From VXNJ01 sp009840625 (GTDB taxonomy: Bacteria > Chloroflexota > UBA11872 > VXNJ01), in contig OZ242304.1 in NCBI GenBank assembly GCA_965207915.1, forward strand, positions 1,364,001-1,428,000: a stretch of 64,000 bases of DNA, read 5' to 3'. Each line of letters begins with the position of its first letter. Positions within the stretch are counted from its first letter, which is position 1. The translations under genes were made by a program, and so were the position numbers. Positions 51,077 to 59,444 of this stretch are shown piece after piece. The notes below the pieces were generated by a model. That model saw only the letters and a program-made list of their open reading frames with translations, did no database searches and had not been told where the DNA came from.

Positions 51077-53038
51077 ATGGGTAAGGACTTGGCCGATCCG
51101 CAGATAGCACCCTACGGTTCCTGGGAGTCGCCAATCGACCCGGCGATGCTGACCGAGGGCGCCTTGCGTTTCGATGAAATCGATGTCGATGGCGACGACC
51201 TGTACTGGGTCGAATCGCGGCCCGATGAGCAGGGTCGCTACGCGGCGATGCGCTACACCGGGAGCGGCGAGTTGGCGGAGGTCTCCCCGCCCCAGCACAG
51301 CGCCCGCACCCTGGTCCACGAATACGGCGGCGGCTCGTTCGCCGTCTCCAACGGCGTGAGCTACTACTCGAACTTTGCCGACCAGCGCCTCTACCGTCGG
51401 CCCGTGGACGGCTCGGAAGAGGCGATTCCGCTGACCCCCGAGGGCCCGCTGCGCTATGCCGACGCCAGCGTCGACGATCGCCGCGACCGGCTGATCTGCG
51501 TCGTGGAGGACCACCGCCGGGAGGGGCTCGAGGCCGAGAACTACCTGGCCGCGGTGACAACCGACGGGGCTGAGGCGGAACCTACCAAGCTGCACGCCGG
51601 CTTCGACTTCTATTCATCGCCGCGCCTGAGCCCCGACGGCCGCCTGCTGGCCTGGACCTGCTGGAACCATCCGAACATGCCCTGGGACGCGACCGAGCTC
51701 TGGCTGGCCGAAATCGCCGCTGACGGCGGGCTGCTCGGGTCGCGCCGGATCGCCGGCGACGCCGGGGGCGAGGTCTCCGTCATCGAGCCGCAGTGGGGCC
51801 CGGACGGGACTCTGTTTTTCGTCTCCGACCACTCCGGCTGGTGGAATATCCAGCGCTGGGACGGCGACGGGTTCGCGCCCGTAAATTGCCTGCCGGCCGA
51901 GTTCGGGCAGCCGCAGTGGGAATTCTCGATGTCCACCTACGCGGTACTGGACGAGCGCCGCCTGGCCACCCAGTACGCCAACGCGGACGGGCACCGGCTC
52001 GGAGTGCTGGACGTCGAATCGGGCGAGTTGAGCGAGATCAAGACTCCGTTTAACGCGTTCGGACATTTCACCGCCGCCTGCCGGGGCCGGATCGTCTTAG
52101 CCGCCGCCGGTCCCGCCGTCGGGACGGCGATCGTCGCCATCGACCCGCGCAACGGGGAGGTCGAGACGCTCCGCGCCTCGTCGGGCCCAGACCTCGACCC
52201 TTCCTTTGTTTCCGAGGCCGAGGCGATCACATTCCCCACCGCAGGAGGCCAGGCCGCGCACGCCTTCTACTACCCGCCGAACAATCCGAGGTTCGCGGCG
52301 CCTGCCGGCGAGCTGCCGCCGTTGCTCACTTTCATCCACGGCGGCCCGACCGGCGCGACCGGCGCCGGCTTCAGCCTCGCCGTCCAGTTCTGGACCACGC
52401 GCGGTTTCGCGGTGGTCGACGTCAATTACCGCGGTTCGACCGGTTTCGGCACTGCCTACCGTCGCCTGCTGAACGGCAACTGGGGGGTCTTCGACCGCGA
52501 AGACTGCGAAGCGGCCGCCAGACACCTGGTCGACCGCGGTTGTGTCGACGGTAAGCGGCTGGCCATTCGCGGCGGTTCGGCGGGCGGCTATACGACCCTG
52601 TGCGCGCTGACCTTCGGCGAAGTGTTCACGGCCGGCGCCTCCTACTTCGGCGTCTCGGACGTGGCGGCCCTGGCGCAGGACACGCACAAGTTCGAGTCGC
52701 GCTACCTCGACTCGCTGATCGGGCCCTACCCCGAGCGGGCGGATCTCTATCGGCGGCGCTCGCCGATCAACGCGGTCGACCGGCTGTCCTGCCCGGTCGT
52801 CTTCCTGCAGGGCCTTGAAGACAAGATCGTGCCCCCCGACCAGGCCGAGCGGATGGTGGAGGAACTGCGCCGCAAGGGTCTGCCGGTCGCCTACCTGCCG
52901 TTCGCCGGCGAGCAGCACGGGTTCCGGCAGGCGGCCAACATCCAGCGCGCTGCCGAGGCGGAACTTTCTTTTTACGGCCGGATCTTCGGGTTCGCGCCGG
53001 CCGGCGACATCGAGCCGGTCGAGATCGCGAACCTCTAG
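51077..53038 (+). CDS. S9 (prolyl oligopeptidase family) serine peptidase
   Basis: A 653-residue protein: N-terminal beta-propeller (TolB/DPP-like, about 1-390) and C-terminal alpha/beta-hydrolase domain. The catalytic triad is Ser501 (GGSAGGY), Asp582 (LEDKIVPP) and His614 (EQHGFR). It matches acylaminoacyl peptidases or dipeptidyl peptidases of bacteria, which cleave short peptides. No signal peptide, so cytoplasmic. It lies 59 bases upstream of the Dop-like gene on the same strand and could finish digestion of peptides from a protease. Confidence 0.95.
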   Translation: MGKDLADPQIAPYGSWESPIDPAMLTEGALRFDEIDVDGDDLYWVESRPDEQGRYAAMRYTGSGELAEVSPPQHSARTLVHEYGGGSFAVSNGVSYYSNFADQRLYRRPVDGSEEAIPLTPEGPLRYADASVDDRRDRLICVVEDHRREGLEAENYLAAVTTDGAEAEPTKLHAGFDFYSSPRLSPDGRLLAWTCWNHPNMPWDATELWLAEIAADGGLLGSRRIAGDAGGEVSVIEPQWGPDGTLFFVSDHSGWWNIQRWDGDGFAPVNCLPAEFGQPQWEFSMSTYAVLDERRLATQYANADGHRLGVLDVESGELSEIKTPFNAFGHFTAACRGRIVLAAAGPAVGTAIVAIDPRNGEVETLRASSGPDLDPSFVSEAEAITFPTAGGQAAHAFYYPPNNPRFAAPAGELPPLLTFIHGGPTGATGAGFSLAVQFWTTRGFAVVDVNYRGSTGFGTAYRRLLNGNWGVFDREDCEAAARHLVDRGCVDGKRLAIRGGSAGGYTTLCALTFGEVFTAGASYFGVSDVAALAQDTHKFESRYLDSLIGPYPERADLYRRRSPINAVDRLSCPVVFLQGLEDKIVPPDQAERMVEELRRKGLPVAYLPFAGEQHGFRQAANIQRAAEAELSFYGRIFGFAPAGDIEPVEIANL

Positions 53039-53097
53039 TTGCCTCCTGCCCTCAAGATCTCGGTGTCCGGTTCGCGTGCCGCCGCGGCGTCGGCCCC

Positions 53098-54696
53098 GTG
53101 AAACCGCCCCTGCTCCCGGCCGAAAGCGCGCTTCCCGGGACCGACCGGAACCCCGGCCGGAGCGCTTCGGAACCCGCCCTGCGCCCCATGGGGATCGAGA
53201 CCGAGTACGGAATGATCTGCCTCGGCTTCGAGGGGCCGGTGGACTTTGCGTTTGAGGCCTCTACGCTGGTGCGGGCGGCCGAAATCGAACCGGTGTTCCG
53301 GGGCTGGGACTATTCGCACGAGGACGGCCGGCTGGATCTCTTCGGCCAACGCCATCGCCTGGCCCGCGATCCGGGCGATCTGGCCGACAACCGGCGCCGC
53401 AGCGCCGGGCTGTCGCGGCAGGAGCTCATCGCCGACACGGTCCTGCCGAATGGCGCCCGCTACTACAACGATCACAACCACCCCGAGTACTGCACCGACG
53501 TGACCCGCTCGGTCTTCGAGCTGGTCCGCCAGGACGCCGCCGGCGAGGAGCTGTTGCTCTCCTGCCAGAGAGTCCGCAACGCCGCCGGCCTGGAGGGCCA
53601 GGTACTGGTAGTCAAAAACAACACCGACTACCACGGTCGCTCCTATGGCACGCACGAGAACTACCTGGTCGACCGCCGGCTCGACCTGCGGTTCCTGATC
53701 GGCCAGCTGGTCCCGTTCCTGGTCTCGCGGATCGCCCTGACCGGCGCCGGCAAGTTCGGCAGCGAAGGGCAGCACGCCGACCGGTCGGTCGGGCTGCAGA
53801 TATCGCAGCGGGCCGATTTCTTCGCCCGCGTCAGCGGCATCAACACCACCACCGACCGCCCGATCTTCAACACCCGCGACGAACCGCACAGCCGGCCCGA
53901 CCGCTACCGCCGCCTGCACGTGATCTGCGGAGACGCCAACCGCTCGCACTACCAGACGGCGCTCAAGGCGGGCCTGACGGCGCTAGTGCTGGATCGGATC
54001 GAGGCCGGCCACGACTTCGGGGTCGCGCTCAACGACCCGGTCCGGGCGATGCGCGCCTTCTCGCGCGATCCGGGCCTTGAGGCCGTGGTCGAGACTTCGC
54101 GCGGGCGCCTGGCGTTGCTGGACGTATTGGAAATCTACCTGGACGCGGTGACCGAGTCGGCGCCGGGATCGGGTGAACGCGCCTGGATCATCGGCCAGAG
54201 TCGCGAACTGCTCGACCAGCTGCGCAGCGATCCCTCGGCGGCCGCCGACCGGGTCGACTGGTGCGCCAAAGCCGGGCTGGTCGCCGCGCTCGAGGACGGC
54301 GGGGAACCCCTTACCGGTTCCGAGCTGCAGCGCCTGGATCTGGCCTACCATTACCTCGATCCGCGCTACTCGACGCACCTCCAGCTGGTCGGCCAGGGCC
54401 GGATGCGCTCCCTGGTGGCGCCGGAGCAGGCGGGCGCGGCGCTGCGCCGCGCGCCAAGTGACACCCGGGCCCGCCTGCGCGGCCTGCTCGTTGCCCGATT
54501 CGGCGGACTGATCGAGGCGATCGAATGGGACTCGGTGCAACTGCGCCTCGGCGACCGGCGGCTGCGGATCGATCTGGGCGAGGTCCATTCAGGCGATATC
54601 GACGAACTCTCGGCCGCGGCCGAGCGGGCGGCCGACGCCGCGGCCTTGGAGCGCGCGCTGGCCCGCTCCGGACTGGTCGCGTTCGGGGAACGATAA
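53098..54696 (+). CDS. dop: Dop-like deamidase/depupylase (Pup-processing enzyme)
   Basis: A 532-residue member of the Pup ligase/Dop family, read from the GTG at 53098; ATG at 53188 (MGIETEYG) is an equally plausible start that removes a 30-residue extension. GIETEYG starts the ATP/Mg site, DHNHPEY (125-131) carries the catalytic Asp125 region, and NNTDYHGRSYGTHENYL and NTRDEPHSRPDRYRRLHVICGDANRS are strongly conserved. Residues about 70-112 (WDYSHED onwards) form the Dop-specific loop that PafA lacks. In Actinobacteria Dop deamidates the C-terminal Gln of Pup to Glu and removes Pup from substrates. It precedes the pup gene, whose product ends in Gln and so needs such a step. Confidence 0.88.
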   Translation: MKPPLLPAESALPGTDRNPGRSASEPALRPMGIETEYGMICLGFEGPVDFAFEASTLVRAAEIEPVFRGWDYSHEDGRLDLFGQRHRLARDPGDLADNRRRSAGLSRQELIADTVLPNGARYYNDHNHPEYCTDVTRSVFELVRQDAAGEELLLSCQRVRNAAGLEGQVLVVKNNTDYHGRSYGTHENYLVDRRLDLRFLIGQLVPFLVSRIALTGAGKFGSEGQHADRSVGLQISQRADFFARVSGINTTTDRPIFNTRDEPHSRPDRYRRLHVICGDANRSHYQTALKAGLTALVLDRIEAGHDFGVALNDPVRAMRAFSRDPGLEAVVETSRGRLALLDVLEIYLDAVTESAPGSGERAWIIGQSRELLDQLRSDPSAAADRVDWCAKAGLVAALEDGGEPLTGSELQRLDLAYHYLDPRYSTHLQLVGQGRMRSLVAPEQAGAALRRAPSDTRARLRGLLVARFGGLIEAIEWDSVQLRLGDRRLRIDLGEVHSGDIDELSAAAERAADAAALERALARSGLVAFGER

Positions 54697-54744
54697 TCGC
54701 GGCACCTTGGTGATAGCCGGGTCGATTTGAGAGGCAGGTTGCAG

Positions 54745-54939
54745 GTGCGTTCAGATCAAGTCGACGCCGGTCCGGACCGAATCTGCCTGGAGACCGACGC
54801 ACCGGCCAAACCGGACACTGAGACCGAGACCGATCCGGCCGAGGCGCCGGACGAGGGCAAGGAAGAGGAGCTCGGCGAGCGGGTACGGCGGATCATCCGC
54901 GAAATCCCCGATCCGACGCCGCAACCGGGCGGGCAGTAG
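54745..54939 (+). CDS. pup: Pup-like small protein modifier ending in Gly-Gly-Gln
   Basis: A 64-residue acidic protein read from the GTG at 54745, which has GAGAGGCAGG upstream; a TTG at 54727 would add six residues and has no ribosome site. Residues 36-54 (DEGKEEELGERVRRIIREI) look helical and match the part of Pup that binds ligase and unfoldase. The C-terminus is PDPTPQPGGQ, ending in the Gly-Gly-Gln that Dop converts to Gly-Gly-Glu in actinobacterial Pup. The proline-rich stretch before it differs from the usual FV-rich helix end. It lies 48 bases after dop and six before the PafA-like gene. Length equals that of M. tuberculosis Pup. Confidence 0.85.
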   Translation: MRSDQVDAGPDRICLETDAPAKPDTETETDPAEAPDEGKEEELGERVRRIIREIPDPTPQPGGQ

Positions 54940-54945
54940 AAGGCC

Positions 54946-56496
54946 ATGCAGGACGCGCTGTTCGGGACCGAAGTCGAGTTCGGCGTAACCGGCGCGGTCG
55001 ACGCGCCGCTGGCGGCGGCGATGGTCAAGACCGAGATCTTCGACGGCTACCGCTACGGGGTGGTCGATCCGGCGCCCCGCGAGTGGGGCGAGACCCCCGC
55101 CAACGGCGGTTTTCTGTTCAACGGCGGTCGCCTGCTGATCGACTCCGGGCACCTCGAATACGCCACTCCCGAATGCCGCACCCTGGCCTCGCTGGTGGCC
55201 CAGGAAATGGCCGTCGAGCAGATTCTGGGCGAGACGGTCGGGCGATTGGGCAAGGACGAGAGCATCTACTTCGTCAAGAGCAACACCGACTACTGTGGCA
55301 ACACCTTCGGCTACCACGAGAGCTATTCGATGCGCCGCCGCCCCGACGACGACCTGGTCATCGCCGGGCTCATGCCGTTCCTGGTCACCCGCCAGATCTT
55401 CGCCGGGGCCGGGATGGTCTTCTTCGGCGGCCGCAACGAAGTGGCCCGGTACTTCATTTCGCAGCGGGCCCAGTTCGCCGACGTGGGGGTTTCGCGGCGG
55501 GTCCGCTACGGCGGCCGCCCGATCATCAACCTGCGCGACGAGCCACTGGGGACCAGGGCCCGCCTGCACGTGATCATCGGCGACGCCAACCGTTCCGAAT
55601 ACGCCACCGCGCTCAAGATTGGCACGGCCGCGCTGGTAACCCAGCTCCTTGACGGCGGCTGGACCCAGCCGCTGACGCTCAGTACTCCGGTCCGCGATCT
55701 GCGCCAGATAGCGGCCAACACCGAGGGCGACTGGACGGTCCAGGACGAGCGCTACGGTTCGGTTTCCGCGGTGGAGGTGCAGCGCCTTTACCTGCACGAG
55801 GCCACGCGGCGCTTCGCCGGCCGCGACGCCGACACCGACTGGACGCTGGAGAACTGGGCCGCGGTGCTCGACCAGCTGGAAAGCGACCCCGAAAAGCTGA
55901 ACGGCAAGCTGGACTGGGTCACCAAGCGCGGCGTGCTGCGCGAGGTCGCCGGCGAGAGCGAATCGGGCTGGAGCGATCGGGACCTGCTCAAGGTCGATCA
56001 GGCCTATCACATAGTGGGATCCGAGCAGAGCGTGTTCGCCGCGCTGCGCGAGCGCTCCGAGATGGGTTTTCTGCTGCCGGCGCCGGTGGCCCGGCGGGCG
56101 ATCGCCTCCCCGCCCACCGACACCCGCGCGTTCGCCCGGGCCCAGGTCCTGCGGGCCCTGGCCGAGGCCGGCGCGGCCGATCACGTGAACTGGCGGCGGC
56201 TGCGCAACGGACTGTCCGACTACGCACTGTGGGAGGGCCGCCTGTACCGGGTCTATTCCTACATTGACGGCTGGGAGGAGATCGAGGCCTCCGGAGCCTG
56301 GGACGTGGTGCCCTACGTGCTGGACTGGGAATCAATCGCGGTCAACGGCGCGGTGCTGCAGATCAGCGATCCGTTTGAACGCTATGCCGAGGATTCGGCC
56401 GCGTTCGCCGGGCAGATCGGCCAACTGCTCGAAGAACCCCCCTACGACGAGGCCGAATACGAGGAAGACGATCTCGATCCGGGGGAGGGCCTTTGA
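54946..56496 (+). CDS. pafA: PafA-like Pup ligase
   Basis: A 516-residue Pup ligase-family protein without the Dop loop. FGTEVEFG (6-13) holds the Mg-binding glutamates, NGGRLLIDSGHLEYATPEC (59-77) carries Asp66 in the position of the catalytic Asp64 of M. tuberculosis PafA, and SNTDYCGNTFGYHESY, INLRDEPLG and HVIIGDANRSEYATALK are conserved. The C-terminal domain ends in a very acidic tail (EAEYEEDDLDPGEG). It would join Pup's terminal Glu to lysines of target proteins using ATP. Absence of the loop and the location after pup favour PafA, but its GTEVE start resembles Dop, so the two roles are not beyond doubt. The stop overlaps the next gene. Confidence 0.82.
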   Translation: MQDALFGTEVEFGVTGAVDAPLAAAMVKTEIFDGYRYGVVDPAPREWGETPANGGFLFNGGRLLIDSGHLEYATPECRTLASLVAQEMAVEQILGETVGRLGKDESIYFVKSNTDYCGNTFGYHESYSMRRRPDDDLVIAGLMPFLVTRQIFAGAGMVFFGGRNEVARYFISQRAQFADVGVSRRVRYGGRPIINLRDEPLGTRARLHVIIGDANRSEYATALKIGTAALVTQLLDGGWTQPLTLSTPVRDLRQIAANTEGDWTVQDERYGSVSAVEVQRLYLHEATRRFAGRDADTDWTLENWAAVLDQLESDPEKLNGKLDWVTKRGVLREVAGESESGWSDRDLLKVDQAYHIVGSEQSVFAALRERSEMGFLLPAPVARRAIASPPTDTRAFARAQVLRALAEAGAADHVNWRRLRNGLSDYALWEGRLYRVYSYIDGWEEIEASGAWDVVPYVLDWESIAVNGAVLQISDPFERYAEDSAAFAGQIGQLLEEPPYDEAEYEEDDLDPGEGL

Positions 56497-57518
56497 ACCC
56501 GGCCCTGGCGGCGATCTGGGAATGGGCCGGCTACGCGGTGCGCTCCGCCGGCTGGAAGATCCGGACCGGCCGGATCGAGGAGGCGCTGGCCGGGATCGAA
56601 CTGTTCGAGCGGCTGTCCCCGGAATTTCGCCGCCAACTGGCCCGGCGCAGCCGGCTGCTGATCGCCGAGCCCGGGACGGTCATCACCGAACCCGGCATGC
56701 GCGACCGCAATCTCTACGTGCTGGCGGCCGGCTCGGTGCGACTCTCGGTGCCGAGCCATCCCGACGAGGGTCAGCGGCGCGGCTGGCTGGTCGGCGAGGG
56801 CGCGGCGTTCGGCAACTTCGAAAGGGTCCTGGGGCTGCCGGAAATGATCCACGCCTCGGCCGAGGCCCACAGCGAAGTCCTGGTCCTGGATGTCGGCTCG
56901 CTGCTCGGCGGGGAGGTCCAGCGCTCCGATCTGACCGCGGCCCTGAACGAGTCGTACCTGCGGACCGTGTTCGCCGCCTACCTGCGCAACATCACCTACC
57001 TGGACCAACTCGAGGACGAGCAGATCGAATCGCTGGCGGCACGCTTCAGCTGGCGGCGCCACCCGGCCGGGGCAATCCTCTACCGTCAGGGCGACTACGG
57101 CACCGACTTCTACTTTCTGCGGCGCGGCCAGGCGCTGTTGCAGGTCTCGCACTTCGACCGCGGCCGCGGCCGCCGCCGGACCCGTTTCCACGAACTCTCC
57201 GAAGGGGACCACTTCGGCGAACTGGCCCTGCTCGGGCAGACCGCGCGTCCGGCTTCTGTGCGGGCGATCACGGCGCTCTCTACGCTGGTGATCCGGCGCG
57301 ACGCGCTGCTGGATTTTTATGCCGAATACCCGCAGACCCAGAGCGGCATAGAGCAGGGGATGCTCGACTACGTCTCCTCGCGAGCGTGGCTCGAAAAACA
57401 CGACTTGCCGTCCCCACCGCGGCCGGATGTGAACTGGCTGGAACCGATGCACGACGACTCCAGGGTCGAATGGCTCAAGCGCAGCAGCGGCGATTCGGTC
57501 GCCGGGCTCGGCGCGTAA
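56493..57518 (+). CDS. Tandem cyclic-nucleotide-binding-domain protein coupled to pafA
   Basis: A 341-residue protein starting at a TTG that overlaps the pafA stop (TTGA), with GGGGGAGGG just upstream. Two cNMP-binding folds are present: about 45-150 and about 165-285. The second has FGELALLGQTARPASVRA, the phosphate-binding cassette of true cAMP/cGMP binders (Glu and Arg present); the first cassette, GAAFGNFERVLG, is degenerate. No DNA-binding helix-turn-helix or membrane part is seen. It resembles a regulatory subunit and could control the ligase or Pup system; that is inference from coupling. Confidence 0.85.
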   Translation: MNPALAAIWEWAGYAVRSAGWKIRTGRIEEALAGIELFERLSPEFRRQLARRSRLLIAEPGTVITEPGMRDRNLYVLAAGSVRLSVPSHPDEGQRRGWLVGEGAAFGNFERVLGLPEMIHASAEAHSEVLVLDVGSLLGGEVQRSDLTAALNESYLRTVFAAYLRNITYLDQLEDEQIESLAARFSWRRHPAGAILYRQGDYGTDFYFLRRGQALLQVSHFDRGRGRRRTRFHELSEGDHFGELALLGQTARPASVRAITALSTLVIRRDALLDFYAEYPQTQSGIEQGMLDYVSSRAWLEKHDLPSPPRPDVNWLEPMHDDSRVEWLKRSSGDSVAGLGA

Positions 57519-57522
57519 ACCG

Positions 57523-58080
57523 CTATCCGACGCTGGCCCCGGACAGGCCCAGCAGGTAGACGAAGTAGGGCGTGGAGGGGAACTCGACCGTCCACTGCCG
57601 GGCGCCGCTCAGGAATGCGGGCAGCGGCAGGAACCCGAAGCGCTCGATCGCCAACTGCAGTTGCATGGCCCCGTCCGCGGTGGCGGCGGTGGCCCGGCCG
57701 GCGAAGGCAACGTACACGTGCCCACGCAGTTCGCCCTCGATCGAGATCTGGGAACCGTCGATGCGCGCCCGCGCCCACTCCAGCTGCGGTGCGGCCCGGC
57801 CCGAGGCCGCCACGAAGTGGTTGAACGCCACCGCCGAAATGCCGATCTCGCGTCCACCGGCGGGATCCTCCACCACCGTCGAATCCTCGAGCACGGTGGC
57901 GAAATTCGGGGCCTCCGCCTCGTACCCGGCCAGGCGGCCGGCGCTCTCGGACGAGACTCCGGCCAGTTGCGGGACTGGCAGGATGCCGACGACCGCGGCA
58001 AGGTAGGCAACGTAAACCAGGCCCAGCGCGACGATTGCAAAGACGCCGAGCAGCACGGCCCGGAAGATCAACCCGATCAC
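57523..58080 (-). CDS. Membrane-anchored LmeA/YpmS-like domain protein
   Basis: A 185-residue protein with one N-terminal helix (about 5-34) and an extracytoplasmic beta-rich domain. ISAVAFNHFVA, RIDGSQISIEGELRGHVYV and GFLPLPAFL resemble DUF2993/DUF2140 (LmeA, YpmS) lipid-binding proteins, but this is weak. It is convergent with the cNMP-binding gene, four bases between stops. Confidence 0.6.
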   Translation of the reverse strand: MIGLIFRAVLLGVFAIVALGLVYVAYLAAVVGILPVPQLAGVSSESAGRLAGYEAEAPNFATVLEDSTVVEDPAGGREIGISAVAFNHFVAASGRAAPQLEWARARIDGSQISIEGELRGHVYVAFAGRATAATADGAMQLQLAIERFGFLPLPAFLSGARQWTVEFPSTPYFVYLLGLSGASVG

Positions 58081-58106
58081 GGCCTGGAATAGCCCATCGC
58101 GGAGGC

Positions 58107-58138
58107 TTGATAGGGGTCCGGCATTGTCAATAATGGGC
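58107..58138 (+). promoter_or_regulatory. Candidate promoter of first aldo/keto reductase gene
   Basis: TTGATA at 58107-58112 and AATAAT at 58129-58134 are spaced by 16 bases, about 50 bases ahead of the ATG. The core CATTGTCAATAATGGGC is largely repeated before the other two reductase genes (59374-59386 and 60539-60554), supporting a shared control element. Confidence 0.4.
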
Positions 58139-58186
58139 CACAGGATAGCCGCTCAGGCGCAGCCGGTGAGATAGGCCCTGGCCCAG

Positions 58187-59263
58187 ATGGAATATCGCAC
58201 GTTCGGCGACTCGGAGCTGGAAGTCTCGGTGATCGGGTTCGGCGGCTGGCCGATGGGCGGGTCAAATTACGGCCTGGTCGACGACGGCGAAAGCAAGGCC
58301 GCGGTTCGGCGTGCGTTCGACCTGGGAATCACCTGTTTCGACAACGCCGCCGTCTACGGCGTGGGCCATTCCGAGCGCGTGATGGGGGCGGCGCTCAAAC
58401 CGATACGCGACCAGATCGTGCTGGTGACCAAGTGCGGGCTGGCCTGGAACGACGAGGTCAAGCGCGTCGAGCGCAACGGCACCCGGGAAAGCGTCATCGC
58501 ATCCTGCGAGCGGAGCCTCAAGGATCTTGGGACCGACTACATCGACCTGCTGCTGGTCCACTGGCCCGACGTTTACACCCCCTTCGAGGAGACGATGCGG
58601 GCGCTCGAAGAACTCCGGCAGGCCGGCAAGATCCGCTACGCCGGGGTCTCCAACTTCATGCCCGAGATGCTGGAGGAGTGCCGGCGGCACCTGGGGATCG
58701 TGGCCAATCAGATGGGATATTCGCTGCTGGAACGCCGCATCGAGCGCGACGTGATGCCATGGTGTGAAGAAAACGGGATCGGGATCATGGGTTATGGCTC
58801 GCTGGCCCACGGCCTGCTCTCGGGGGCGATGGACGCCGGCCACCAGTTCGAGACCGGCGACTGGCGGGCTACCGGTCACGCATTCGGACTGCCGATCTTT
58901 GACCGCGAAAAGCACTTCCCGGCCAACGTGGAAGTCCAGAACCGGCTCCGCGCAATTGCCGTACGCGAAGGCCACACCCTGCCCGAACTTGCGACGGCCT
59001 GGGTTCTTGCCCAGGAGGTCGTGACCACCGCGCTGGTCGGATTCCGGACCCCGGCCGAAGTCGACGAGGCTGCCCGCGCGGCCGACTGGAAGCTCACGGC
59101 CGAGCTCTCCGCCGAGGTGACCGCGATCTCCGACGAGGCCTACCAGCGCAACGTCGCCGACGAGCTGTTGACCCCGCCGATCGGAAACTGGAATCCGTGG
59201 AACCGGCAACCGCAGCGGTTCGGCACCGCCGGACTCTCGCCCTCCGATCGGACAGACGACTAG
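58187..59263 (+). CDS. Aldo/keto reductase, copy 1
   Basis: A 358-residue aldo/keto reductase. The catalytic tetrad is Asp52 (FDNAAVYG), Tyr57, Lys82 (LVTKCG) and His125 (LLVHWPD). IGYGSLAHGLLSG-like segment and a C-terminal NADP-binding ALVGFRTPAEVDEA are present. It reduces or oxidises a carbonyl or hydroxyl, probably of a sugar or related compound. First of three tandem paralogues with high identity. Confidence 0.94.
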   Translation: MEYRTFGDSELEVSVIGFGGWPMGGSNYGLVDDGESKAAVRRAFDLGITCFDNAAVYGVGHSERVMGAALKPIRDQIVLVTKCGLAWNDEVKRVERNGTRESVIASCERSLKDLGTDYIDLLLVHWPDVYTPFEETMRALEELRQAGKIRYAGVSNFMPEMLEECRRHLGIVANQMGYSLLERRIERDVMPWCEENGIGIMGYGSLAHGLLSGAMDAGHQFETGDWRATGHAFGLPIFDREKHFPANVEVQNRLRAIAVREGHTLPELATAWVLAQEVVTTALVGFRTPAEVDEAARAADWKLTAELSAEVTAISDEAYQRNVADELLTPPIGNWNPWNRQPQRFGTAGLSPSDRTDD

Positions 59264-59444
59264 GTTGCAGCCGCTCGCGCGGCGCCTTGAGAATCCCGGC
59301 TGTCCTTTTCCGGGCTCGTGAACGACCGGCCGCCGGCGGGTAGCTTTGAGGGACGAAGAGGGGCGTTGAATCCGTCAATAATGGGCGGTCAATGCGCCCC
59401 GCGGACGCTCACCCTGCGCGGCGCCCGGGAATGGATGGACGGCG

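Noticed and set aside
54946..56496. Calling this ligase-family protein a second Dop
   Set aside because: Its GTEVEFG start resembles Dop, but the Dop-specific loop is absent and the LLIDSGHLEYATPEC stretch follows PafA; PafA is the better call, with some doubt kept.
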